Origin: Terana coerulea
Taxonomy: Eukaryota; Basidiomycota; Agaricomycetes; Polyporales; Phanerochaetaceae
Length of the DNA stretch: 64,000 nt
Reading direction: 5' to 3'
NCBI GenBank assembly: GCA_024811115.1
Contig: JAKOGH010000656.1
Span: 62,001 to 126,000, forward strand
The position numbers and the translations under genes were made by a program. Shown here one piece after another: positions 46,295 to 57,238 of this stretch; within the stretch, counting starts at the first letter, position 1; each line of letters opens with the position of its first letter. Under the pieces are notes generated by a model. That model saw only the letters and a list, made by a program, of their open reading frames with translations, did not search any database and was not told the DNA's origin.

Positions 46295-48144
46295 TCAATC
46301 TTCCCGAAGACCGCGGAAGACGTACCAGAAGATGCACACGAGTACACCATACACTGCGAGAGCCAACGCAGCTCTATTCAGACCCTTGACCTCAGGGTCA
46401 TTCCGCGTCAACTGCGTGCACAGCCGCAGCATAGTTAGCGACCATAAGATAATCGGAGCGCGCAGCAATCGCACGCACCTTCCAGTAAAAGAGGCCGGGC
46501 AGGATGAACGATATGGTCGTGGAGCCCGTAGAACCGACGAAAGACAGCACTGTCAAGGCAACACATACGTAAGAATACGCAGCTGTGGACTGCTGAAACA
46601 CATACCCAGTTTGAGATCATCTACAAAGTAAGCAATCGTAAAGCCGCTGGCAATGATAGCCACTGTGAGCAGCGTGTGCTTCAGCGGGCTCATGTCCGGA
46701 CTGCCGCCGTGTTCGTCTTCTATCTCAATCTCGTCTGGGTCTTCGTCGTTGCCCGACTTCTGCGGGAGCACATGTCCCGCGTGGAATACCTTGTCGAGGC
46801 AGTTTCGGCACGGGTGTACCTGAAGCGGGTACGAGAACATCACCAAAATGGCGATGGCTAGTTGACCGACGGCAATGAATAGCGATGTTGATGGGTACAT
46901 GGCGATGATGTTGGCCTCAACCTATGTATGTATAACAGCTCAAACGTGATAGGTGATCAAAGACACCTGTCGGACCCACCTTTGAGCCGAACGTAAGGTA
47001 GCCAAAAACAGCTATGATTTCATAGATGAAGGCGGCAGACCCAATTGAAGTGCCGATAACGACATTCATGCGCTTCTGCGTATTGCTGTTGATTTCATTA
47101 AAAATAGGGAAAAGCTACTCGTATTAGCACCTGTAAACGGTAAATACCATATGTGTATCACTCACATTCTGAGCACATGTGTATGCGAAAACCTGCACGG
47201 GGAACGTTGATATGAAGTCTGGTCTGAACTTGATCAGATGAATCTCCCCTCGCGGCGATGTCCCTGGCAACGGGCGGAAGTAGCATACAATCACTACAAT
47301 CACGAGATAGACTGGCAAGAGGGCATTAGAAGTGCGAGTGTGAGGACAGCTGCAGTGCGACTTACAAACAGAAAATAGGGCGATGTAGCTTGTATGCCTC
47401 AGGCTGTGAAGGTTTCGCAGGAACGCAAGGGGTACAAGGATGATCATGAGGATGGATATCCAGGTCTGGCCCGACAGCGCCCAGTCCGGTGGGTTTGTAT
47501 CCGGAGAGGTGAGATCATGATATAGCGCGGCAACGACGTTAGGCATGAGTGATTTGACAATGATTAGGTAGCTGGAAAGCGAAGAAAAGAGTCAGCCGGG
47601 CCGCTGTTCAAGTATCCACCACGCACCTGATGGAGACACCGAAGCATTTAATAGCGATAGCAGCGTCGAAGAATACCGCCGCTTTCGGGAAAGTCAATTC
47701 TGCTATCGCGAAGAAGGAAGCACGACGATGTGGTGCCTTCACTGCGCACAGCGACAAAAGGTAGAGTCCAAACGCTGCGACACCTCCGGAGAATGCGCAT
47801 GTCAACATCCCTGGTATGATCCCAGCTGAAGCAAGAGCCTGCAGCACTTGAGCGATGTGTCATTTAGGATGAGGGATGAGAGTTCCAAGCGTACCATGGG
47901 AAATGTAAGCATACCTGTGAACAGAATAGTGAGCATGCCTTCACGCCCCATCTCAGCAGCTTTACTCACCACTACCAATGATCGTGTTTGCCAGATTGCC
48001 CACACTACTCTGCAGCGTCGCATGACCCTCTCTATTTGGCTGCCTCACAGCAGAGCCGCCCCCTAGCAGAGCTTCATGTTCGTCCGCTTCATGTGGCTCG
48101 TTGCCTGTTCCTCGGTCGTTCGCTACCCCATACGTGTTCGCCAT
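46295..48144 (-). CDS. Vacuolar-type amino-acid transporter (AVT family, Aa_trans)
   Basis: Multi-pass transporter, likely moving amino acids across the vacuolar membrane by proton exchange. A soluble N-terminus (MANTYGVANDRGTGNEPHEA) precedes the signature SSVGNLANTIIGSG-MLTFPM-ALASAG, which is split by a 20-nt exon. Membrane segments follow: FSGGVAAFGLYLLSLC, FFDAAIAIKCFGVSISYLII, WISILMIILVPLAFLRNL, YLVIVVIVCYFRPLPGTSP, VFAYTCAQNLFPIFNEINSN, VVIGTSIGSAAFIYEIIAVF, SLFIAVGQLAIAILVMFSYP and TLLTVAIIASGFTIAYFVDD. The Yeast Avt5/6/7 group is the nearest match. ATG 48144 is the first in the open frame. It is divergent from RPB4 with 284 nt between starts. Confidence 0.88.
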
Positions 48145-48428
48145 CTCGAAGGCCTCGGCAGACACCGCTGGCTCGCGTCTTCGTCGTACGTCTCCGTAAG
48201 GTATTATCTTTCAAGCACCTGGGCCAAAGCAGCGGACAGACCGGGAGAACGAGAAGTCTCCACAGAATTGAGAACGAGCTGGGAAGTGAAAGTGAGTTTG
48301 AGGCGCTTAGTTCCCACCTTCCCGCATGCTCTGCGATTACCTAATACGCGTGGCGGTGTTTGCCTGTGTTTAATTCTAAAGCCTAAGGTTACCACATTTG
48401 GATATGTCCAACCTCTTCCAGTACCATC
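48145..48428. promoter_or_regulatory. Divergent promoter, amino-acid transporter / RPB4
   Basis: 284 nt between start codons. An ACGCGT box at 48346-48351 lies about 80 nt upstream of the RPB4 ATG. No clear TATA box is seen. Confidence 0.45.
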
Positions 48429-49043
48429 ATGTCCACTCCGCGGCTGCGCCATAGACCGCAGGTCGAGGATGAAGATGCGGCTGCGCTAAAGCTGGGATCT
48501 GGTGCGGTAACTTTGGCTGTAGGATACCCAATAGTTGACGCTCATTGAACGGATAGAATTCAACAACGCCGGCTGCTTGCTCATATCGGAGGTGAAGTAC
48601 CTTCTCGAGAACAGGGAGAAGGAACCACCGGACACTGCGTATGTCTATATGTCAGCGAGTGAGATTGCTTCTTAACATGACATAGTGTCTACAACAAGAC
48701 ACTGGACTACGTGAAAACATTCGGCAAGTTCAATACCACTGACTCCGCCAGTGCAGTTCGAGAGTAAGTGCTCTTTTTCCTGTATCAGAGCACGTCTCAC
48801 GTGTGCTGCGCACCCTAGAACTCTCAGGAGAGAACCCGCTTTGACGCAGTTTGAAACTGCGCAGATAGCCAATCTCTGCCCCGCGGACGCTGAGGAAGCA
48901 AAGAGCATTGTTCCAAGGTGCGCATATTTGTACTGCGCACGAGCGGCGTCAATGACAGTGCTGGCAGTCTGGTGAAGATCGACGATGATAGGCTGCAAAC
49001 ACTCTTGGATGAAATTCAGACTATGAGACGGTTCCAGTCGTAA
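48429..49043 (+). CDS. RPB4: RNA polymerase II subunit Rpb4
   Basis: Forms the Rpb4/Rpb7 stalk of RNA polymerase II in the nucleus. Several short exons join. The N-terminus MSTPRLRHRPQVEDEDAAAL leads to LKLGSEFNNAGCLLISEVKY, LLENRE, VYNKTLDYVKTFGKFNTTD, LTQFETAQIANLCPADAEEA and the C-terminal DDRLQTLLDEIQTMRRFQS. These match the conserved fungal Rpb4 blocks in order. The last exon joins at SIVPS-AGSLVKIDD after a 42-nt-class intron. The protein is about 140 residues, as expected for Rpb4 without the yeast-specific insertion. Confidence 0.9.
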
Positions 49044-49642
49044 GAGGCTACACTGGCACGTATTAGAATCCCACGCTGTATCGCATGACACCCCACACTA
49101 GTACGCTGCATTGGTGCGTAAGCACGGTACTTTGGTTGACAACGATTCCCGAGATGTTACCCTTACTTACTAGCGTTCGAAAGAAATGTGATATCGGTGG
49201 CTTTTTGCATGAGACCAGTTCGTGGATGTGATGTGGTGTAGAACTATCGGAAAATGAGCGAGTAGAGGAATGAGTCCTCCTAGACATCAATTTTATCTAC
49301 AATACAGTACAGCATCCTTCCGCGTAGAACAGCACGCCAACCAGGGTTCGGTGAGACAGAACCACAAGCGACGACGCATGTCTACATGTCCGTGATGTAA
49401 GTGAGGAGGGAACGACGAAAGACGAAGCGACTGCATTGAGCTAAATAACACGACGAAGGGGCGATAACAAAGGCGGATTGGAAAGAACTTGTATGTATGC
49501 GTGACGAAAACCAGACTAGATAGATAGCGAGAGCGGACGAGGGAACTGAGTACGTAAGAGACCAAGATAAGAGACATGCCTGCCTGACGTGTCCAGAGGG
49601 GGAACGGAAAGAAGGAAACGGGGATCTAGTAATACAAAACCA
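49044..49642. other. Convergent 3' region, RPB4 / low-complexity protein gene
   Basis: 599 nt. No gene seen on either strand; presumably two 3' UTRs. Confidence 0.4.
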
Positions 49643-51706
49643 CTACGACGGGCGCCGACTGTGGCTGGGGCGGCGAGCACTCCTCACTTCGTCGCGCGCG
49701 CGCATGCGCTGCTTGCGCAGGTTCACCATCATCTCCTTCGCAACAGGAGAGAGCTCCGACGACGAGGCTGGCGACGGCGGCTCCCCATGGACGAGGTTCG
49801 GATGACGCACGTCGAAGATGGTGCGCAGCGGAACGGAAGGCGGGCTATTCTCCTTATTCTTCACCTCGCGCGAGATCTTTCGATGTTGCTTCCGGGCGGG
49901 GACGCGGCTGCTGTTTTCGCCATCCTCGTGGCTGGCGACGCTGGAGGTATTCGAGGTTACGCGGCGTTTGTGGTGGCGAGAACGGATAGGAGTGGTTGGA
50001 TCATACGTCGCAGTGGCTTGCTTGGGAATGCGGGTTCTGGGCAGCGGGGTGGTGGCGGGAGTGGGCAACGCTTTGATGTTGTAGTCATTCGGATGTGTCT
50101 TCGACGCAGCGACGGGTAGAGCCTCCTTGATCGAGGATGTCGACGGCAGAGGACGTGGCCCGCGGGGTATCTTGCTGGGTGTCTGACTTGATACAATGGA
50201 GGCGACGGTGGAGAGGGTAGAGAGGGAGTCGCCGGTGAATTGAGTGCGTGATGCGACTAAAGGTACAGAGGGGGACGTGGGACGCTGGAGAGTTGGAGAC
50301 TGGGTGGTGTACAGGAGATTCAAGGTATCCGTAGAGCGGGAGAGAGGATTCAAGATGGGCGTGAGTTTCGTAACAGTGGCGGTGTGTATCTGCGCGGAAG
50401 AGGAGGTAATAGAGGTGTCGCTGGTATCCGGGCTGGAGTTCGACTTGGAACTCAACACGGGGCGGGTAGGAAGGGCATCATCCTTGGGCGGCACAGTAGG
50501 GCCTGTCATGAGAGGAGGCGTTGAATGCGAACGCTGCAGCTGACTGCGCTGGCGTTCCAAGACACTCTTCCGGCGCTCGGTAAGAAAACCGAAAACTTCG
50601 GCGGCGCGCCGTGGTGTCTTCTCCTCGAGTTCAGGCTCCTCCTGAGCAGGTGATGTCACATCGGGTTCGGTAGCACCACTCAGCTCGACTTCCATTGACG
50701 AAATCGTGGGGTAGTTAGCGGACATATCCTGCGATACGTCCGAAGAGAACGTGAAGTTAGGAAGGAATGGTTTAGTAGAAGGATTGTCGTTAAAATGAGC
50801 GTCTTTAGGAGTTTGTACGGGAGGGGTGGAAGCGAGAGAGTGCGTGCTATCAGTGTGTTCCCTGTGGAGGAATAATGAGTATCAGCATTTCGTGCCATTT
50901 GGAAAGTTGCTTACCCGAGGAATCTTTCCGCCCAGGATATGTCACCTTCTGCAACATTCTCCTCGGACTCGGACACTGGCTCGCCAAGAAGCTGGCGCAG
51001 GGTAGATCCAGAGCGTTTGACGGGCTGGCGTCCCGGTAGTTCCTCCACTGGAGCAACGTTGTTGGGAGGGGTATTGGAAAACGCCGCAGAGCTAATCCTG
51101 CCGTTATCGTCGTACATGTTCAGAAGACTCGCCACCGAAGGGTCTTGCCGAAGACGGATTATTCGGCTCTGGTCACGAGGTGTAAATGGCACCCGACGAG
51201 GGTCGATAGTGCGTTTAGCAAGAGGAGATTCCTCGCCCACGTTCGGTTCATCATGTTGCTCAGCCAGTGGAGGATTGGCATGCGGGAATTCTGTGCGTGA
51301 CTCCAGCTTGCGCTCGAGTACCTTCACCGTATACGTCCCACGTCGCTGGACGCTAGCACCACTGTTGACTGACTTCGCTGGTGTTGCTAGCGGTGTATTA
51401 GCAACGCTGTTGATAGGATGAGCTATTGTGCACGTGAATGAGTCACTCTGCTGCATTGATACGTAAGTCGGATGGGCACTCACGAAGAGGCGGTAAGGAG
51501 GAATAGTCCACTTCTGAGACTACCGAGAAATGCGCGGACGAGGAACGTAGCAAACGCGTGGCTTCTCTTTCCGACTGTTGCCAAGAATCGCTACCTGGCA
51601 CAATCCTACCGTTCGAATCGACGGGGGCTTCCTGACGAGCTTGCTGCTGCTTGCGCTTCGACTTCTTGCTACTGAGCGAGGAAAATACGCGCTTCAAAAA
51701 TCCCAT
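49643..51706 (-). CDS. Unknown low-complexity basic protein
   Basis: Not recognised. Four exons give about 600 residues. The basic N-terminus is MGFLKRVFSSLSSKKSKRKQ. Further along are SVVSEVDYSSLPPL, a region TYTVKVLERKLESRTEFPHA, RRVPFTPRDQSRIIRLRQDP with VASLLNMYDDNGRISSAAFS, and ISWAERFLG. The C-terminal half is Ser/Thr/Pro-rich, with EVFGFLTERRKSVLERQRSQ, KTPRRAA, a KENSPPSVPLRTIFDVRHPN block and LSPVAKEMMVNLRKQRMRAR near the end. Short conserved-looking blocks in a disordered context, and S/TP sites with basic residues, suggest a phosphorylated scaffold or cytoskeletal/cell-cycle protein. That is only a guess. Confidence 0.6.
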
Positions 51707-51973
51707 GTTGAAAGTCTTGAAGGTTCGTGTAGAGTCGTGGGGGCAGGTATAAGGGCAGAAAGCCCGTCGTGAAGCGTTCGTACGAAAGGAGGGTGGGAGT
51801 TGCAGACGAAAGCGCAGGACGCGCGCGAAGCGCACAAACTTGAACTTAGGACAAACAACTGACCAAATAATGACCGCGTCTGCCCGCCACGTGGAGCACG
51901 CCTCAAAGCGGAAAGACAACCCAAACCGCACACATCCTTCCCCTCATCTACTTACGGCGTAAATCTGTTCGCA

Positions 51974-52407
51974 ATGCCTCAACTTTGCGAGAATACAGGC
52001 AGCGCTGCTCGGGACTTTGCCATGCTAGAACGGAACCTGCTCAGTCATCTTCGTCTTGCTGCACTTCTCCTCTTGCTGGCAGCGTCAGTTCTGCTGGATG
52101 CTCGACTTCTGTCGTCATCTGACCCTTCCGGTTCGACTCCCCACTCTTCGGGCACTATACCTCTGGCATCAATCGAAGTGGTAGCAGCGGTCACTGCTAT
52201 CGGGGCCGGCGTCTGGGAGTATCGCAGGGGGTATAAAGACATGCAGGACATGAAGGGATTTCTCATTGCAACAAAGTGTGTATGTCTAAGAATTCTATCG
52301 TCACTCACTCTTACAGCCCCCGCAGGCCTCACTTTTATGTTATGGCCACCGTCGCCGTGGTCGTATTTGCAACATGCATCGTACTTATTAGTGACAAGTC
52401 GATTTAG
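51974..52407 (+). CDS. DUF202-family small membrane protein
   Basis: Two exons, 51974-52275 and 52317-52407, join to 130 residues. It shows the DUF202 pattern: CENTGSAARDFAMLERNLLS, a first helix (LAALLLLLAASVLLDARL), an acidic/Ser loop, a second helix (IPLASIEVVAAVTAIGAGVW) ending EYRRGYKDMQDMKGF, and a third (FYVMATVAVVVFATCIVLIS). DUF202 also forms the membrane part of the vacuolar transporter chaperone (VTC) proteins, but here it stands alone. Continuing past the donor gives an open frame with no membrane helix, so the spliced form is preferred. It is divergent from the 49.6-51.7 kb gene. Confidence 0.82.
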
Positions 52408-52518
52408 TCACCAGTCCACATTGCAACTGCGAGCCGCTTCGGCTATCCGATTGTTGCAGTCGAGACGTCTCTCGCCTCTCCACTTCTTGCACAGCCCGCG
52501 CTCACACTCCATACGGAC

Positions 52519-54389
52519 ATGGACATCGTCTCTTCCGTCGACATGGCTCGAGGGAATCCCTGCAGCGGAAAGCCGCACGAAGAGGCTGTGGCTGTGGCTT
52601 CTGGCGCATGCACGCAGAATAAAGCCTATTCGACTCGGGGATGGCCTGCAGTCCTACGGTGCTCTCCTGCTTCTTGCAGAGGGTTCAATACGCCTATCAT
52701 TCCGCCGGTCCAATCCTATGAGACAATGCACGCCAAGAAATCGCTCGCTTCTTCCCCTCCCTCGGTACCCTGTTCTTCGTCGATTTCTAAACTTTCGTCA
52801 CCCGCGGTTCCCCCATTTCTTGCTTACCCCTTTAATTCCGCGTCGTGCGAGGCGCGCAATGTATCGAGCGTCCGAGTGTTGCGGGCTCCCTCATCCAGCT
52901 CTTTAAAGGAAAGCTACTCGTTCTTGGACCTTGATGACCCCGCAACCGACGTCGAGGAGTCGCGTTCTATGTTTTCATTTCCCCCAGTGCCTCAGCGCCG
53001 TTGATCCCGCGACTATCCCCTCGGACTCGGTATCATTCCCACGTGGCTGCTTCCGAAGCGCCTTCTAGCTCGAGTTCAGAGAATGCGCAGTTGAAGTATA
53101 CAGTCTCTCGTAGGCGCAATGGTAATGTATATTCTTCGCTCTCACTGCTATTTCCCCGGCCATTTACCTTCCCATACAGCCTGCGACTCTAATTTAAGGA
53201 CACGAAGCCATAGACGACCCTTTGATGACACCTCTCACGACATGTCGCTCCCTGTAACACCTCAAGTAGACACCGACAGGGATATACGGGAGACGATCAA
53301 GCAGCTTGAGGAGCTCGCTGACGAATTGAAAGCTATGGATATTGATATCACTCCTCCCCGCCCTCCGACTCGAAGACATGTTAGACCGCCACCTCGACTA
53401 TCCTCTCTGCCCTCCTTGGAGCGACCACGCCCCAGGACGATATCTCTTCAACCTCTGCGTCGCGGCTCAGGCTCATCAACGGACTCTGACTCAACCACGC
53501 CCACACAGCCTTTCCCTTCGCGTTCACCATCCGTACGCCGGTCTGAACACGAACTACAAGCTCTCGTCCCGACAATTGTCCTCACCGTTCCATCCATGGA
53601 GCAACTGGCAGAGGCTCGTGGGGCGGAGCGATCACCAAGTCCAACCCCACCCGAAAACGACATGGACGAGGTGCGGTGGGTTGAAGAGTACGGCGACTGG
53701 GGAAACTCAAGCAGCGAATGGATGTATGGCGACGACAGCGACCGCGCATCGACCACTTCAAGTTTGTTCATGCATGGCTCAGATTCCTCCTCCATTTCCA
53801 CGAGCCCGCCGAACTCGCCGTCCATTCTCACCCCTCAGGTAAGCAGCAGTGATTGAGTTCAGCGAGTCTTTGGGGCTGATGTTCAAATTATACATAGTCT
53901 ACGCCCATCAAACGCTTCTTCCCCAGCGTGCGCACACGCTCGGGATCGTCGAGCTCGGATAATCCCGACTCGGTCGACATTCCCACCTCCCCGTCGTCGT
54001 CGCCCGCCATGTGGCTACGGCGCGTGATCTCAAAGCCTCTTCTTCGGATGCGGAAGAGTTCCCTCGCTGCTGACACACCGCCGCCGACGCCCGCAACCCC
54101 CACGTCCCCATGGTCTATTCCCGCAGGACTGGTTAGCATTCGCCTGCGTCCATCGTTCGAGTCCCGCCCTTCACTGGAGACCCGTCCCTCACTGGAAACT
54201 CGCCCTTTAGTGGAGGATCGTCCTCTCATGGACGCGGACCCGTTCGCGTTACATGTGCATTTCGCCGACTCGCAGGCGATGGAGTCTGGTGAAGTGTTGC
54301 CTGGGTCGTACTGGTCGGAAAGCTCGGATTCGCTAGCGGTTCGACGAGGAGGTTGGAGCATGGTGAGGCAACTATTCAAACGTCGGTGA
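52519..54389 (+). CDS. Unknown Ser/Pro-rich disordered protein
   Basis: Not recognised. The start is uncertain. The first exon has SYSFLDLDDPATDVEESRSM and then loses frame at a C5 run (52981-52985); one extra C would continue into SENAQLKYTVSRRRNG. Introns at about 53122-53177 and 53842-53897 have good GT-AG ends. Later blocks are DRDIRETIKQLEELADELKA (short helix), a Ser/Pro/Arg-rich tract, the acidic DEVRWVEEYGDWGNSSSEWM, and a basic patch PAMWLRRVISKPLLRMRKSS. The C-terminus has the RPSLET repeat and ends WSMVRQLFKRR. Long disordered regions with scattered conserved-looking motifs suggest a signalling or scaffold protein, but nothing defines function. Part of the 5' end could be noncoding. 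Confidence 0.5.
54147..54227 (+). repeat. Degenerate six-codon repeat (RPSLET)
   Basis: Four to five consecutive units of the form RPSFES, RPSLET, RPSLET, RPLVED, RPLM within the Ser/Pro-rich protein. The DNA of the middle units is almost identical, indicating recent slippage or duplication. Confidence 0.75.
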
Positions 54390-54652
54390 ATGGAGCCTGG
54401 AGGACATTTGTACTTGCGCGGACAATCGCACAGCCTATGCAGTTCCACGGACATGTATGTATCACTTTTGTAGAGTACGGCGGCTGCTGGTAGATGTGTT
54501 TCCCATATGTCGAGCGACACGGATAGAATGTACGGTCACGATCCCTCACTTCTTGCAACTTTAGTTCTGCTCACCGGGCACAACTGGACCATCATGAATC
54601 AGGGACGAGCACGAGGCTCAAAATTAGGACAAGTTAAAAGAACGCAGATAAA

Positions 54653-56589
54653 TTAACGGTAGGATGGTGGGTTTGTCGCGGTCATCTGTTGGCTAATCGT
54701 GGTCGTGTGGTGGTTGTAATCAAGCTGCTCCGAGTCGAACACGACGCCCTCTTCGTCCTTCGCCTCCAACACCTCGTATCCCGCGCGCTCGCGCCTGCAC
54801 CGGATGAACTGGCGCACGCCGATCACGGCCGCGACGAGGAGCATCATCACGACGATGCCGAACGTGCCCGCGAGGAGCGCGACGGCGATGGGGCCGAACG
54901 CGTCCGCCATCTGGTGCGCGCAGCTCGTGAGCCGGTGGCGGAAGGCGACCGGGCGCGCGTGCATCTGCGTGATGTGCATGACGAGGCGCTGGCGGCGCTG
55001 CGCCTCAACGCGCTTGCCGAGCTGCTGCAGCGCGTGCTGGACGTCGGGGCCGGCGCCGATCTGCTCGTTGAGCGCGAGCGAGCCCGCGGCGGCGCCGCCC
55101 GCGATCTTCTGGTTGTTCTGCACAACCTGCTTCAGCCGGATCGCGGCGAACTCGCCCTCCGCGTCGTGCTCCTTCGTCGTCGCAAGCAGCTGGACGAACG
55201 GAACGCCCGCGGTGCGGTTGTCTGGCGTCCAGTCGCCGTAGTCGAATCTAGAGATTGGGGGAGTGAATTGAGTGTGAAAGCTTGCGCATCCAGAAGGAAG
55301 GTAGCTCACGAGGTGTAGACATTCTTGAGGAAGGAATCACCCAAGATGAAGTCGAAGCCGGAGACAGCACCCGGGGGAAGGTTGATCGCGCTGCGTATAG
55401 GTTGAGAACCTTGTCCACAAGGAAGTAAGTCCGAGACTTACCGGTACGAGTTCTGGCACACAGTCTGGTTGTTCACGGTCGTGACAGAGGTGATATCCAG
55501 GGGTGGATGGGAATGGATTGACCACCGAATTCGAAGGACAACTCGGTGGTGTTCTCACAGGGGACGTTCCATATTCCGCTGGTTTCGTTCTTCACGGAGC
55601 CAGGGATGCTGCTGTAGATGAAGTCAACAGCGGCGGGCGGGATTTGTGAGAACGTGAAGCCGGTGTCGAGCACAACAACCTGCTTTCCCTCCCTCAACCT
55701 CCGGGACCGCAGAGGTATTGAATTCAAACTTCTGGCCGTTCACCGTCATTCCGTCCATGATAACCGACCAGCGAGGGGTGTCAGTGATGTTGACCGTCTG
55801 CGCCGGGGTGCGGTAGAGCTTGGTCTGCTGGGCGACGTCCTCGAAGCCGCTGACGTACTCGCCAATCGTGAAGGCGCCTTCCTCGGGACCGTCCTTGTCG
55901 TACGTGCGACCAAGCAAGACGGTGAACATATTCGGTGCGGATGCGTTCTGCGCGAAGAGGCGGGACATGAAGCTCAGACTCTGCTTGTTGCCCTTGCCGA
56001 AGGTCTCGGCAGTCTCAATGAAAACGGTCGAGCCGAGGTCGAAGGCGAGGCCCATGATGCCGTAGATGTTGTTCGAGAAAATGGCACCGAAGGACGTGGC
56101 GTTTGTCGCGTTAAGGATTGCTAGAATATAAATGAGTGCATGTCGAGAAAAGCGTATTCGTTTGAGTTACCTTGATTGGGGACCTCATAATGACCAAATG
56201 ACATGTTGGCGAAAGCGATGTTACCCGTGACCTGACCGATGCCGAACGTAAGGTTGGCTTGGATGTCGGTCTGGTTCGTCAGCTCGATGGGGAACGGAGG
56301 CATGACCCAGACATCCGAAGAGCCAGTATCGAGCTGAATGGGGAATTCTTGACCTCCGAGCGTGATGTTGGTAGCGTACTATTCATCATCGTATTTTCAG
56401 CTTCAGCACAGCGAGCGAATAAATTGTACAACTCACCACAACATCCCGAGCATTATCCACGTTCTGGTCAATGTGCACCTGTTGCATCCGGATGTGCCGG
56501 GGCTCCGGGCTCCGGGCTACAACAGGGAGGTAGATGGCATTGGCAATACCGCACAGCGATATGACGACGAGGGAGAGGATGGCGTTCAT
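54653..56589 (-). CDS. Secreted or membrane-anchored pepsin-like aspartic protease (A1)
   Basis: A signal peptide (MNAILSLVVISLCGIANA) is followed by a short pro-like stretch and the protease. The first active site is QLDTGSSDVWVMPP, and the second lies in VVVLDTGFTFSQIPP. Between them are GIMGLAFDLGSTVFIE and SLSFMSRLFAQ. Many NxT/S sites fit an extracellular domain. After the protease come GFDFILGDSFLKNVY-like sequence, a spacer, one C-terminal membrane helix (PIAVALLAGTFGIVVMMLLV) and a short basic/acidic tail ending TNPPSYR. Two frame breaks are present. At 55684-55693 one extra base disrupts EVEGGKQVVVLDTG. At 55500-55503 (G4) one missing base disrupts IPIHPLDITSVTT. A TATAAGG at 56711-56717 lies about 122 nt upstream of the start. 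Confidence 0.85.
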
Positions 56590-57238
56590 GATACCAGATG
56601 AACGAAAATGAAAAATAAAGAGGGTGAAAAGCGAAGAGAGAAAAAAGCGAAGGTGGTGAACCGGAAGAAGAGGAAAGGTTCACTAGAGGGCATCGTCCGC
56701 ATCCCGCAGGCCTTATATCCTGCTGTCCCTGCCGTGCCGCCTCCATTGATGGCCATCCCAAGGCTGTTCGAACATTCTGATTTGAAACAACTCGTCCACG
56801 CAACGAACTTTGTGGCGTCTCGCCAGACGGTGATCCGTGCTGCCGAACCGAAGGCGCTTATAACTCCTCCTTCCATATGAGGAAATCCCATCAAATGCTG
56901 TGACAGGTCCTGCTCAGGCGCCGCGCTTCTCCCTCAGGCTCATCAAGTGGCTGTCTCCTCTCGGCACCAGCCAAGCGGTCTGCGAAAGGTTGAAACATCC
57001 AAGAGCATCGCAAGACCAAGCGCATATGTCAAGGCCCCTCCAGCGGTTCGACATATACCGAAAGTCTATCGCGTTTGGCTATCTTTTGTTGTTTAAAACC
57101 GGCCTAAGCATTCGAATGTGGACCAAGCGGCGATGTGGCACGTCAGCCTCTTCTTCGCCATGGGCCCCCGACGACGAACCTTGCTAGTTATTCCTTACCA
57201 CCGCTCACACTCTTTCCGTTACCTGAAAGCTCGCCGTC
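56590..57238. promoter_or_regulatory. Divergent promoter, aspartic protease / KKVRF protein
   Basis: 649 nt with no supported gene. A TATAAGG (minus strand) at 56711-56717 serves the protease. Confidence 0.45.
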
